From: Ceratodon purpureus
Lineage: Eukaryota; Streptophyta; Bryopsida; Pseudoditrichales; Ditrichaceae
NCBI GenBank assembly: GCA_014871385.1
Contig: CM026426.1
Coordinates: forward strand, 85,828,947 to 85,892,946
Direction: 5' to 3'
DNA length: 64,000 bases
Shown here: positions 25,309 to 37,655 of the stretch, piece by piece
Layout: every line of letters begins with the position of its first letter
How positions within the stretch are numbered: the stretch's first letter is position 1
The notes under the pieces: generated by a model
What the model saw: the letters and a program-made list of their open reading frames with translations, nothing else
What the model was told of the DNA's origin: nothing
Databases searched by the model: none
Made by a program: the position numbers and the translations under genes

Positions 25309-26428
25309 GTGTTTGTTGTTTTCAGAGATCAAAGGGATACAATGGAAGCTGGAGTTGGTGCAGTGGGTTCTGAAGAATCTGTGCCTAGAGATTTGGAGGC
25401 ACCGCAGAGGGTTGAAGATGTAGAAGTAGATAATGCAATTGATGGACGGACCAGCAAAGACACGTTGGAGCTTTTGAGGTCATCTGAGAAGAAAGAGAAG
25501 GAATGTGGAGAGCTATCCGTAGGTTTATTTTTCTCTAAGGATGGTGAGGAGATCATGGAGACGCAGCCGCTGTCTGGAGATCCGTGTAACATGCCTTTCC
25601 GAAGTCACGTAAAGAGGAAAGCAAGGGTAGAGCACATAATAGAGGACGAAGTATAGGATATGAGGGAGCAAGCCAAACGTTGTGTGTCTTTGTGTGCACA
25701 CAAAGATTTAGAGACTGCAGATAAGAGTGAACACAACTCAAAGACTTTGAAGAGATATGCTGAGCATTGTGCAACCATAGACAGTGACCCACAGACGTAG
25801 TTGTTAAAGCTTACTTGGTAGGAGTTTCTTTATCAAACATCAGTGGACGAGAATGAGTTTGGACCTTCAGAGGACTTCAACAGCATATTAGTAGATGCAT
25901 TGAATTCCCAATTGTTAGAAGAGGAGCAAATGAAGCATTGGAAACTTCGGCACAATCGTTTCGTTGAAGTAATGAGAATTAAACAACGGCAGAAAGAGAA
26001 GGAGAATACCTACGAAGGCACTACAAAGCACGAGTAAAACAATAGAGGTAAGTTACAGTATTGCACAATCGTTCAATTTTTAGTACATGGCATAGGTTGT
26101 GAAGAGTGTATTGAAAGATAAGTTGGATGTAGAGTGTTAGCAATGTAAATCAATCGTTGTCGGGTTATATGTGTTGTTGACAATGTCTTCAACGGATACT
26201 CAGAAAATATTGTTTGTCACCATCTCTTGAAAATTGATTGAATTTGTGTGGAAATCTGATTCAATCTGTGACTGTACGCAGTTCTCTTGAAAACCTCGAC
26301 ATAGAGTAGTCAATTGTAACAATCGTCATTGTTTTTAAGTATGCAACTCTACTTTGCCGTGGCAGGAGGGAGAAGATGGACACGGCGGGATTAAGCAGGA
26401 GTGGTCAGAAGAAGTACAGAGCTTCAAT
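25309..26428 (+). CDS. Unrecognised protein with four in-frame TAA/TAG codons
   Basis: The family is unknown. Exon 1 (about 25309-26047) is one frame of over 240 codons without an indel, crossing TAG 25654, TAG 25798, TAG 25819 and TAA 26035. The sequence around them is smooth helical protein: EDEV-x-DMREQAKRC, DSDPQT-x-LLKLTW-x-EFLYQTS and a charged C-terminal helix (KLRHNRFVEVMRIKQRQKEK). A consensus donor (GAG|GTAAGT) at 26048 and an acceptor near 26372 join it in frame to EDGHGGIKQEWSEEVQ. The second exon closes at TGA around 26427. It has no TGA inside. It is probably a CACTA accessory gene. Confidence 0.55.
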
Positions 26429-26439
26429 TGTGGAATGTG

Positions 26440-29190
26440 AAGGCGTAGAGTTAAAAAAATAAAAATAAAGATAAAAAAACATTGCATTCACAGGTTTTGT
26501 AATGTTCACACGAAATCCTTCACGTATATACAAGTGAGTTAGTTTTATTCCGTGTTGACTAGTTCAATTTTTGTACCTTGCATCCAAAGTATATATGAGT
26601 TTGTTACCTTAGGCATTTGAACTTTGTAAGTAAAGTAGATCGATGTAGGCTGTGTACTACATTCTGTCCCGGTTCATAAAGTTTCCAAAGACATGTGAAC
26701 CCTGTGACCGCCTCCTGTCTTTGTGTATGCCCGAGTAAAGAACAAGATACAATTTTATTTTTTTAAAATGTTTATAGGCCGTAGTCTGCATAGATAGGAG
26801 ACAAAGTTGGTAATTACATAAATCGGAAATGCTTTAGGAAACAATGAGTCACCGATGAATAGAAAGACTTCACAGGCTGAGTTATCTGTTACTTCACATT
26901 AGAGTACATGCGCATCACAGCGCCGTTAAGGAGCTGCACTAAGCAAATTCTCTGTGAGTTGAAACTTTGGTAAACGCCAAAGAGAATAGGGGATCATCAG
27001 TCAAGAGTACTTGTGTGTATGATTAGTATCCGTAGATCATGTACAGAAAGCTGCATATCCACATATGAAGGAGATTTGAAGGAGACACGGATCCCGAAGT
27101 CGGAATGTGCGAAGTCTACAAATGACAATATCTACCGTTAGTGCTTATTATTCAGAATTAGGTGATAGGCATAGATTACCGTAGAATATACAGACTAGGA
27201 ACTCGGACATTCAGCTTCACTGGATAGAATATTTCTTAAATAACTCTAAATGATGTACATTGTCGATGATTAGAAAAGTGACATCGAGTAACTCTAGACC
27301 ACTTAGGGACGACAAGTTTTCTACTCCAGTGCTCACTAAGCGACACGAAACTGGAGCTGTATCCGCTTAATATTGAATTTTGTCCCTGTCATTTGGGGCG
27401 TCATTCTGGACATAAACCGGACATTGGGTCATTATTGTATATGCCTCCATGGACGGAATTCCTACTAGTGCCTGGGCCGCTACGTGAGAGCCAGCCATGG
27501 CGACAAGATCGAAGTGGTGTCCAAGGTCAAAAAATGACCGTAAGAGAAGGAGAATAACAGGGGATGGAGAGGAGTGGGGTGAGGAGTGAGCACGGGCGCC
27601 GGGTTTACAAAAAAGAGAATTGGAGGGAGAAAGGCTACGCAAGACAGAGGAGAAATTAAGGGGAGGGAGGGGAGCGGGAGATTTACGGAAATAGACAACG
27701 GAGCGTTTACGCAGACGAGAGAAGGAGAGGAGAGGAAGTAGTCTGGGCAAGCTCCAAAGAGAGCTGGAGGGAGGCACGTGTTGAGGGGGTAATGGGGAAG
27801 AAGATGAGACGAGTGCCGGCACGGCCCACCATTATGCGCGTCTCAGTACGTGACATGTGGCAGGCAGCCAATTTTTGGATGGGATGACGGATGCAATCAT
27901 CCACGTTCCACCTTAGTAAGTCGTTTTATTCAACTCCCACTTATTGGTCGCCGTAATCGTGTTACCCGATTGGGTCTCTTGTCAGAGGAGTTACCCCAGC
28001 TTAATGATTGAGATTTCAAATGTACGCCTTTGTCCTTTTAGCATTGTAAAACTGTCTTTATTTTATTTTATTTTTTATTCCGTCATATTTACAACGGATT
28101 AGTTTTAATAGGTGGCATTAAAGGGTTGCATCAAGAAGTTTTGACCCTCTGACAAGGACTTATAACTTTCCCTTCCAATGAATTTTGTTCATTTGCTTTA
28201 AAAAAATAATAATAAAAGGTGCAACCCCTTAGTACCCGTGCATTCATAGTTAGAGTATCAACATATTTTCAGCCTAGAAAAAACAAGCCTGATTTATTAG
28301 TCATTAAAACTCAAGATCTTAGAGTTAGACCAACCCAAGACTACTCCATCATTCAACATTACATCACCAAAACATTGGTAAAAATTTGTATGCTTTGAAT
28401 TGCTTGGAGGCATTTGGGTTTTAAGAGTAAATTGGGATCATCATACATAGGATTAGCCCTCCTTTTACTGATATTGGTGGAGTCACTGGAAGATTTACTC
28501 AAAATTATTGTGTACATAGAGTTAGACGTACAAATGCGACAAGTTACCCAAGGATGAGAATATTATTTCCAGAGCTTTTAAATAGAAATTATAATGGAGG
28601 GCAATGTTCTACAAGGTGATAAGCAGGAGCTCGCCGGGAGCAACTTATACAGCTGGATGTCCCGTTCAAGCCAGGCATGAATTGCTGGCACCATATGTGA
28701 ATGGCCGAATGCATTTGTTACTCTGGAGAAATGAGTGAACGCATCCAAGGTAGAATCTAAGGTAGAACCACCTATTTTTGAACACTTAAGAGGATATCAT
28801 TCATGCAAAGTTGTACATGAGCTGAATTTTTTTCCACGGATTAGCAAATACTGAGATATGAGAATGGAAGTGAAATTATATTTTTCCCATTCTATATGAA
28901 TAAGTTATGAATCTACAGAGTTCTGTATGACTAAACACCTACTTATGTGCATAGACCCCTCCTAAAAGCGTGCACAAAAACAATTCACTTTTTGGTGACT
29001 TGTGCCAGAGAGAGAAACTTCGGTCTCCGAAGGAGACCGACGTGAATTAAGTGTCTGTTCGACCTACCCCCAATCCAAAGCCCACAGGACAAAGGTATGG
29101 AAGTAAAGATCTACTCCCCCCTTTTGAGAGTAGACACTTTAGTCACAAGTAACCAGTAACAAGAAACCAGTGAAAACAGGCGTATAGAAT
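26440..29190. other. Mostly non-coding; one possible first exon
   Basis: Most of this is AT-rich with no coherent frame. On the minus strand, 27.50-27.83 kb is pyrimidine-rich and is followed by an ATG near 27498 opening MAGSHVAAQALVGIPSMEAY. That resembles a 5' leader plus short first exon, but no downstream exon was found. From 28.0 to 29.0 kb I see nothing supported. Confidence 0.35.
29020..29040. repeat. Perfect 9-bp hairpin
   Basis: TCGGTCTCC - GAA - GGAGACCGA forms a perfect 9-bp stem with a 3-base loop. Nothing around it identifies a function. Confidence 0.8.
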
Positions 29191-29204
29191 AGTTTGTAGT
29201 GATG

Positions 29205-29300
29205 TCTCAGACATCAAGCCACAAGCTCATTGTTGGTTGGATGTGCGCATTTGTCTCATTAATCTGATCCAGGTTCGAACCCTGATGGACTCGTTTGAGT
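29205..29300 (+). repeat. tRNA-like (SINE-type) sequence
   Basis: An A-box-like stretch (AAGCTCATTGTTGG, from 29223) is followed 49 bases later by a canonical B box, GGTTCGAACCC (29272-29282). The B box sits in a T-arm-like stem-loop with four of five pairs. The rest does not fold into a full cloverleaf that I can verify. A tRNA-derived SINE head is more likely than a working tRNA. Confidence 0.45.
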
Positions 29301-29454
29301 GGATGTGGAGGATGGAGTGGCTTGATATTGCTGAGTGAGCAATCGCGAGCAGGAAATATTGTGCCAACCAACAGCCCCCTTTGCGAGAAGTGACAAAAAG
29401 AGACTTGACACCTGTATGCTAACAATTAAATAAAGTAGCTCTAGCTACTACCAA

Positions 29455-29482
29455 AATTTTATTTTATTTTATTTTATTTTAA
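29455..29482. repeat. (TAAAA)n tail of the LINE
   Basis: About five ATTTT units on the plus strand, directly after the ORF2 stop at 29491. LINEs primed by target-site reverse transcription commonly end in such A-rich repeats. Confidence 0.8.
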
Positions 29483-29490
29483 AGTTTTTA

Positions 29491-32400
29491 CTAAGGGGGA
29501 TCTAATGTTTGAGGAATCGGTTGGTGGTTTTCTATTCTTCTTTTGTGGAGTAGAATGGACATGGCGTATTCTATAGCGATAGTGTTTATATTTTTGAAGG
29601 TGTTTTTGATGGTGGGCATCGGTATTTGGAAGTTTTCTTCAAGTGATTTCATTGATGGAATGTGTATAGTTGCTCTAGTGCCGACTGTTATGATGATAAG
29701 AGGGTCAACTTTCCATGCTAGAGCAATGATATTAGCAGTTAGTGGATTGTATTTGTTGATTTTGGCTTGGAGTGTTTCTGTGGAGAATCTGTCATTGCAA
29801 TATGTAAATTCAATAAATTGTATTGTAAAATTGGGGTTAATTTCAGAAAGGGGTTCACTTTGGTAAGATAAGCCTTTCACACATAAGATGTCTGGTCTAA
29901 ATCTTGAGATACAGTGGCATCTTTGTGTGCCACATGTACATGTAAGTAACCAATTGGGAACGGTATTTTCTGGGGGCTTATCATTGAAGGTTCCAGCATT
30001 CATGAGAATAAAACAACGGGATTTTTCTGATGAGATAAGTAGTTTACGGATTTCCCAAATTGCTTTGTTGTGTCTTTTGACGCGGAGTGAATGTATGTGT
30101 TGTTGTTGGCATGTGAGTAACATATGTAGCCATGTGCCTGGTTCATGTGATCTACAAATGGAACATGTGATGGATGGAAATCTTTCTCTTCCAAAGAACA
30201 TTTTATTCTAGCATGGCCCATGTACGTTCCAGTACGGAATTTAATAAGGCATGTTCTTTGTTTGTCTGTAATGATTGGATTTTTCTAGAATTCATTGGAG
30301 AGTTCATTGTCTATATCTTCATTTGCTGTCCATTTGCAAATATTGGGAGTTTGTATGGCCATAATTTCTAAGTTTTTTTCTCTGTCGTATTTCATAATTT
30401 GTTTTTCTAGGTTTCTAACTAAACCTTTGTCTGGCATATCTATCATGGATGTCCATACATCTTTCTCGTAGTAGTATGGAGTAGCATGTGCGTGTTCGTA
30501 TGGGTGTACGGGAGTTATATATTCTAGATTGACTCCAATTTTTGCTAGTTTATCTGCTTTCTTGTTACCATCAATGTTGATGTGTGCTTTGACTTTGTGT
30601 AAAGAAATGGGTTGTATTCTTTGTTGGAGTAGTTCTACCATGGAGGCAAGTGTGATTTGGTCGGGGTGACTGATGTGTAGTGTGGAGTGTTTAATTTGCG
30701 TGTTTAGTAAATATAGTACGTTTAGGCAGTCAGTAAATATATATATGCGGGTTCATTAGGAAATTGTGTGTTGATGATTCTTAGTGTTTCGTGTATAGCC
30801 ATCATTTCAGCTCGTAGAATGTTTTGGTGTCCATGGAGTCTTTTGGGGATGTTAAGACCTTTAGGGCTGTAGATGCCATATCCAGCTTTTTCCCTCATCC
30901 ATTCATTATTGGGGCCAATTTCTTTTGGAGGTATGAAGGAGCCATCGGTGTAATAACTGAGTTGGGCTTCGAATTTTGGTGGCAAGTTTGTATGGTAGTT
31001 TGGGATTGGGGGGATATGTGTGGGGTTATTTGTTAGTGTTTCAGGGTAGTCTAATTTGGACCATTTCTTATTGGGTTTAACCGGTGTATTTAAAGGGGTA
31101 GGGGGAGCAATTTGTGTGTAAATCTGTGGTATTTTTAGATTATTTATGATGGGATTGAGTTGATTCATTTGCTCTTGGTTACCAATATTGTTGTTTTGGT
31201 GATGAATGCAAAGTATTTGTAGGGTGGACACTTCTTTTCTTTCAGTGTTGACGTCGGGAGGTATTGTGGGTTCTATATATGTAATGGTATCTGCAGCAAA
31301 GTGGCCAATGATATGTGTATCTGGAAAGGGGCCAATATATGGGTTGAAATTTTGGTACCAGTTAGTGTCTGGAGATATGATTATAGTCATTGAGTTTGGA
31401 TTGCTTTTTGCTGCAAGGCGGGCCCAATGGATGGCTTGTTGTAAGTCTGTTTCATTATGGGGATGGGCGTAGCCAATACCTTTCCATTTGTGATCAAATG
31501 CTTTCTCTAGGGAACCAAAAATAATATCTTGGGAAAATGGTGAGTAGAATTGGCTAACTTGTGTGGGGCATGTAACTGGGGATGAGAAGTATGATGTTTG
31601 AATATTGAATGTTTCAATGAGAAACTCTAGTATTTGAGTTGGTATGGTGTATTGGGCACATTTAAGTGGGTCATTTTTTGGGATATGGTATTTATATCTT
31701 TGGTATAGCCATGCAATTTCAGTTTCAAAAGATTGGGTTGGGGGTTCTAGGCCATGTGGGGTATTTTTTGCATTCAGATATTGTTTCCATAGCCATAGTA
31801 ATCGTGTTTTTGGAATGGTGATGAGGTGTCGACCATTTTCTTCGTATATATGTGCTACGTTTAAGTTTGTTTGTATTGTGTTTGTATTTGTTTGAATGTC
31901 GCTTTTTGGGTTACATTCATTAAGAGAGATGTGAGCTAATGGGATGGTTGTGGCTGGAATAACATACCTTGTATCTTTTGCTTGTGTGATAGAGAGGTAT
32001 TTTTTGATGGTGTCTGAACAATGCTTATGTTGTTGTTTTGTATAGTATTGGGTAAGTATTTCAGTGTTGTGATGACATGTGTAGGGGTCGTTCCAGGGGA
32101 ATAATTCTCTTTGAGTTCGCCATTTGTGGTATGAATTGTTGTTTGGCGTGTTCCATTGGCATAAGTATATGGTGTCTTTTTTGATAATCCAATACTTATC
32201 CTTGATTTTACGATGTTCGTGATCTAGTATTTTGTGAATGAGGAATTGTTGTGGATTTTCGAGTACGTTTTTGGGGGAGAGGGGGAGTTTGGGGATAGGA
32301 GGGTTGGGTGGGTTTATAAAGGGGTTTATTTGTAGGGGTAGGATATTGTGGTTTAATATAATGTAGTCATTTTTTTAGAGTTCTTGGGAAGTGATGAAAC

Positions 32401-35400
32401 CGGCATGGAGGGTGGCGTTCGTGGAGGCAAGAGGGGTAGCAAAATAGTTGGTTGGCAAGGTTTAGAGCACTTTTGATGAGTTTTATGGGATTGCACTCGT
32501 ACATTTGAAAGTCATTTGGATTCATTAGGGTGGTGCCATTAGGCATGGTTATATGTTCTAGTTTTATTATATTATGTGATAGTAGTTTTTGTAGTAATTT
32601 GAAAGATGTGTTGGGATTAAGGCCATGTAGGTTTTGTGCTTCTCTCATCCATGCCGTTTCTAGTTGAGATGGATTTAATAGAAAGCAATCTATTGTACTT
32701 TTAAGGTGGATATCGGCTTCATGTTTGAGTAGAAATAATGTCCTAGTGATAGGTGATCGTACGCAGTGTTGGTATTTAATGCGGTCTATTTCTTCGGAGC
32801 CTCCAAATCTTGCAAGTATAAATTGTACCAATCCATAATATATTTTACCAAGTCTATCTTTATCGTTAAGGGCATTTTGTAGTTGTTCTCCAATGCATCT
32901 TTAGTATGCATTTTTTAGTGAGAATGCTTCTATCCCAAATAGGTTGTGTGGGAGTTGTGTGGCGACATTAGAGGTGCATTTTGGTAATCCACATATTATT
33001 TTGTGGAGCGCTATGATCTTTTTGTCTAGTTTTTTAATGGCTGGTATGGAATATGGTACTGCGTAGAAGCTGTATGCTATTCCGACGCATATCCCTGTAT
33101 CCGCCATACTGATTTTTTGTTTCATAGTGGCTGGGCAAGATACAAGGCCTTGACATTGTTTGACGACTTTAGCAGTGGTGGTGTTTATTTGTGTTCCCTA
33201 TTTTAGAGATGGAGCCAAGTTTATGCCAAGATATGTGTATGGTTCGTGTTGGTCAAGAACTGGTAGTGGTTGATTTCTAAAGTTTATGTTGGTGGCTTGT
33301 ATTTGGGCTTTGAATGCAAGTGGGTTCATTTTGGATTTGTTGAGGCATCCGATCACTGCACATTTAGAGATTCCGAGGTCCATTCCTGCCCATTCAGAGA
33401 ATTTATCTAATTTATTTAGTTGAGTTTGTAGAGATTCTAGTTTAATAGCAAGTGCTGCAAGATCATCAGCGTATGCTGCGGAGGAGATTGTAACTTTGGA
33501 GGTGCCAAAGGTGTAACCATTGTCTCCTTATTGTAGCCATCTCAGAAGAGGTTCTAAAAATATTATAAATAAATAGGGGCTGAGTGTATCTCCTTGTATT
33601 GTTCCTCTTTGAATGGGAATCGGTAGAGTTTTGCCAAAGTGTTCTCCAGAGTATATGGTGGAGGATTGTGAGTAGATGTTTCCAACTAGATTTATAGCAT
33701 TAGAGGGGTATCCAAGATCTTTCATAATGGCTAGAAGCCTTGCATGATCGATAGAGCCGAAGGCATTTTTGAAGTCTATATATAGGATGTATATGTCTTG
33801 ATTTGTGAATCTTGCATCTTCTAGTGCTACAATAAGGATTTGAAGTTGTCTAGAAGTTTCTCGTCCTCCTCTAAATCCTTCTTGGCTGTCGTGTAAGATT
33901 TGATGTTTTTCACCATAGGCGGAGATGATAGAAGTTAATGTGCTTGTAAAAAGTTTGTAGATTGTGTTTGCTAGTGCAATAGGTCTATGGTTGGTTAATT
34001 GAAATGGGTCTCCTTTTTCATATAATAAAACTGTTAGGCTAGTTTTCCATGATGCTGGGATTTGTTTTTGTTTGTAACAGTGTTTGAAAAATAGGAGGAG
34101 TAGTTTGTGGAATCGTGGAGGCATGTTTTTCAAGATTGAGTTAGGGATTTTGTCAGGGCCTGGGGCTTTGTTATTTCCTAGGTTTTTAAGGCAGAGATCG
34201 TAGGTTTCTTGATCGAAGTATGTGTGTAGAGGGATTTCCGGTTCACCGCGTTGGTCAATTGTGAATCCTTCTAAGTCGTGCTATGGGTATTGTCTGACAC
34301 TGCATGAGCAGTGTGGTTGGTGAGTGTTTTGATAGTGGCATGTGGGAACTATTGGGCGATTACTGATAGATTGTTGAATATGTATTTCTTGTGCAATGTC
34401 TTCAGGGCTAGTTAGAATATTATTCTGTCTGCCAATGATGGAATCTAGAGGTGAGGTTTCAGAGTTTTGAAGACTTTCCTAATTATTTTCTTAGTGCTTT
34501 TTTCATACATTTGGCGGTATTTTGAGACTGCTTTGTAAATACAATCTTTAGTATATACTGTTGTAATTTTTCTGGCTTCCTTATTGGCAGTTTTTGCGAT
34601 GGCGGCTATGATGTCAATCCATTCGTTTGGTATGGTATCTATTATTGGAGGATGAGGAATTTGCACATTTTGGTGATTACGTATTTCATCGAGGATATGG
34701 TGTGTTTGCCATTGTGGGTTGTGTTTTGCGATGTATATAGTTTTTCTGATGAGATGGTATGTAGCAAGGTGTTTTTTCCATTCTTTGGCAAGTTTTCGGG
34801 GTAAAAAACCACCTTGTTGTGCGGTTCTATCAGTGAGATTTGGTAGTGGGGGGGCTTTACAGGTGATTTCAATAGTTTCTGAGATTTTGTTTATAATTTC
34901 ATCTAGGGATGTACAGGCTGTCTCCCATTGATCTTGTGTGAGGTGGTCGTGATTTTCTAATAATAAAGTTAATTCATTTATTCTTATAGAGTTTCTTTCA
35001 TAGAGTTCTATGTTAAATTTTTCTAAGTTTTCTTCTGGAATTGGATTAAGTATTGTGGTTTGAGTGGTAGTTACTGGCGGTGGGGGCCTAGCTAGTAATG
35101 TGTGTTGTGGGATATGTACGGTAATTGGATAGTGGTTTGAGTTTAGATTCATATTTATATTTGTGGTGGAAGTGAATCGGTTGTTATCAGTTGAGTTTAT
35201 GTAGAAGCCATCTGTAAGGCTGGTTGATGTATAGTTATAGTGTCCTTGTCTGAAGAAATTGATGTTTGTTGGAATGTATTCAAAGTTAAGGGATGTGGTA
35301 AAGTTTTTTCACTGGATGTCTTTTTCTTGGGGTGGTGTGTTAATGTTATGATTTTGTCTTCTAATGAATGAGATGTCGCAATTAAAATCCCCACATAAGA

Positions 35401-36619
35401 TGTATGTGTGGTTTGGATGTGCAGCAATTTGGTTAGTAATTGTAGTTTTGAGGTGGGGAATGAGACGTATATCTTCTAGATGTGTAGGCATGTACATGTG
35501 GATAATTAGCCAAGGTGATAGTGGATGATTGTTTGTTTTTATTATTTGTAGAAATGGGGATATATTTGCTGGGGTGGGAATTTTATTAATGTTACCCGGG
35601 AATGCGTATTTGTTGTGAATAAGTGTGAGTAATCCTCCTCTTCTGGGGGTGTAGGGCATTCTTTGTTGTATGAATCTTGTGGGGGCATGAGTGTTGTTAA
35701 AGAGACGTTTGTATTCAGGGAATAGATTTTGTTTGTATTTTGTAGATTTTATCGCTGTGAGTTTTGTTTCTTGAATATTGATAATTGTTGTATTTCGAGT
35801 GGAGAGGTTTATTAGACTTTGTAGGTTTGATAAGGCTGTATTAAGTGATGATGCATTCCAAGTGATAATGATAGTTTCTAGGTTTGTAGTAGGATTTATT
35901 CTTGGTGCTCGTGTGGGAATGTTTGGAAGTTGGGGTGGGTGTGAGTATTCATTTATTTTTTCAAGACATTGGAGTGATTCTGTTATTAATTTGTTTGGGA
36001 AGAATGAGAATTTTCTTTGAGGTGTGATGTGTGTGGGTGGGATTTCTTGACTGTGAATGAATTCGTATAGTTTATTGTGTATTGATTTTTGAGGGAGTAT
36101 TAATTCTTGATTATTTTCAATGAATTTGATACAAGGATGGTGTGTAGAGATGTGTCTTTCTGGAGGGTTGTTAAGATTAGAGAGTTGGACAAGTATTGTA
36201 TTTGTCCATATATCGTTGAAGTGGTATGTATGGGGATTTGCTAGGATAATATTACAGTTATTTATTGATGGGTTTATGGTAATGATTAAGGCATATAGTA
36301 TGTGAGGAGGTGGTGAGTGATTTTGTGTTTGTATGTATTGGTGAAGGAATGGAAATGTGATAGTTGCTTGGTGGTGTAATAGATGGTCTGTTTGTAGGAT
36401 GGGAGCAAATGATTTTGCTATGTGTTGGTAATCTGGTTGGAGTTTTATAGTATTGGAGATAAAATATTTTCTAGCTCGTTTTTTGTGATCTGTGGGATGT
36501 GTTTGTAATATGTTGGGCATAAGTCCAAGATTTGTTTCTATGTCTCCACATTGAAGTAGTGCTAATTTGTTGATGAAGTACCGGTAATAACCACAATAGT
36601 GAAGTGATTTGGGTTTTTC
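29491..36619 (-). pseudogene. LINE ORF2 polyprotein: 2A-like, endonuclease, RT, linker, RNase H
   Basis: ORF2 supplies target nicking, reverse transcription and RNA removal. The frame opens after TAA 36620-36622. Just before ATG 36520 it carries LALLQCGDIETNLGL, close to a 2A motif. The endonuclease (about 36.52-35.31 kb) shows WNASSLN, QETKLT and ILCGDFNCDI. The RT has NNKAPGPDKIPNSILK, FRGGRETSRQL, IDFKNAFGSIDHARL and the catalytic AAYADDLA near 33.47 kb. The RNase H has YYTDGSFI, ILRAEMMAIHETL and VKAHINIDGNKKADKLAK, followed by CSICRSHEPGTWLHMLLTC. In-frame stops are TAA 33528, TAG 33198, TAA 32901 and TAG 30285. Frameshifts lie near 34.3, 32.36, 30.73 (in a TA run) and 30.19 kb. The terminal stop is TAG-TAA. 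Confidence 0.9.
30724..32340 (-). other. Unrecognised linker domain between RT and RNase H
   Basis: On the minus strand, from just after the RT thumb (about 32.34 kb) to the start of RNase H (about 30.95 kb), one frame stays open for over 450 codons. It has no internal Met for its first 300 residues or so. It contains aromatic and charged segments and a dense block at about 31.25-31.45 kb with AIHWARLAAKSNPN, IISPDTNWYQNF and FPDTHIIGHFAADTITY. The motif density suggests a folded domain rather than a spacer. I cannot assign it to a family. Confidence 0.6.
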
Positions 36620-36804
36620 TTATTTGTTTTGTAGTATTTTATAATTGTAAATTTAATTGTAGTAAATAAATTGAGAAAAGCGTGTATTGTTTTTTTTTGT
36701 TTTTTTAGGTAGATAGTGTGATGGTTAGGTATGTTTTGATGTGTGGCTAGTGATTGTAGAGGCGTACCAGTTGTAAATGTGTCGGCTTTTGTTGTTTTTT
36801 GTTT

Positions 36805-37136
36805 TGTGGCAAGGCCGGTAGGCCGAGGCCGTTTTGTTGGTTTCTATGATTTGTTTTATTAGTTTGTTTATTTCATATTTTATGTTATTTATAGTGTGTT
36901 GTATGTTTTTTAGATAGATAAGTGTTGTAGACTGTTTTGTGATTTTTGGGTTTGTTAGTGTGATATATGGATGTTAGTTTTTAATATTTGTTAGTGTTAT
37001 ATATGAGTTTAGATTATTTATAGGTATTATTTGAGTTTTGAATTTAGTGCTTTTTATTAATTATAGAGTTTTGTGTTTATTTTGGTCTTTATTTTTGCTG
37101 TTGTTTGATTTGTGGCAAGGCCGGTAGGCCGAGGCC
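36805..37136. repeat. Two identical GC-rich 26-mers in AT-rich LINE spacer
   Basis: TGTGGCAAGGCCGGTAGGCC plus GAGGCC occurs exactly at 36805-36830 and again at 37111-37136, 306 bp apart, in otherwise T-rich DNA. The core contains overlapping GGCC palindromes. Confidence 0.95.
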
Positions 37137-37429
37137 ATTTTATTTGTTTTTGTAGTTTGTTTTAAAAAATAGTGTGTTTGGGTTGGAAGATAAGAAAAGG
37201 TTTTTTCTTTATAATTGACTATGATATTTTGAAGATATTTTATATGTTTGTTAGAATATTTTTGGATGATGTTTATATTGTATTATATGTATTTTGGATG
37301 AGTATGTTGTAAGTTTTGATTTTCAAGTCTTGAAGTAGTATTCAACAAGTGTAGGTTTTTGTATTTTGTTTTAATTAAAACTATATATAGATATTTGTTT
37401 TTAGAATTTCTTTGTAGTTATTTTTAGAT

Positions 37430-37655
37430 GTTTCTATATAGTATTTATTAATATTATAGATAGAATTTTAGATTTCTTTTTAGAGATTGTTAATACTATA
37501 AATAGAGATTTATTTTAAATATTAATTGATGCTATAAAAAGGTTGTTATTTATAGTATTTATTAATATTATAAAATGATTATTTTTTAGTATTTATTAAT
37601 ACTATGAATAGTTTTTAGAATTAATTTTAGTATTTTTAATACTATAAATAGATTA
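37430..37655. repeat. Degenerate array of AGTATTTATTAATACTATAAATAG
   Basis: Five or six diverged copies of a roughly 24 bp, self-complementary AT unit (ATTTATTAATACTATAAAT-like) occur between 37438 and 37650, spaced 35-60 bp, directly between ORF1 and the ORF2 leader. They could form short hairpins in RNA. Confidence 0.7.

Noticed and set aside
29543-36305. Plus-strand ORFs across the LINE
   Set aside because: They are shadows of the G-poor sense strand; all recognised motifs lie on the minus strand.
37430-37655. CRISPR-like array
   Set aside because: Units are degenerate, unevenly spaced and AT-palindromic within a eukaryotic LINE; no spacers of constant length.
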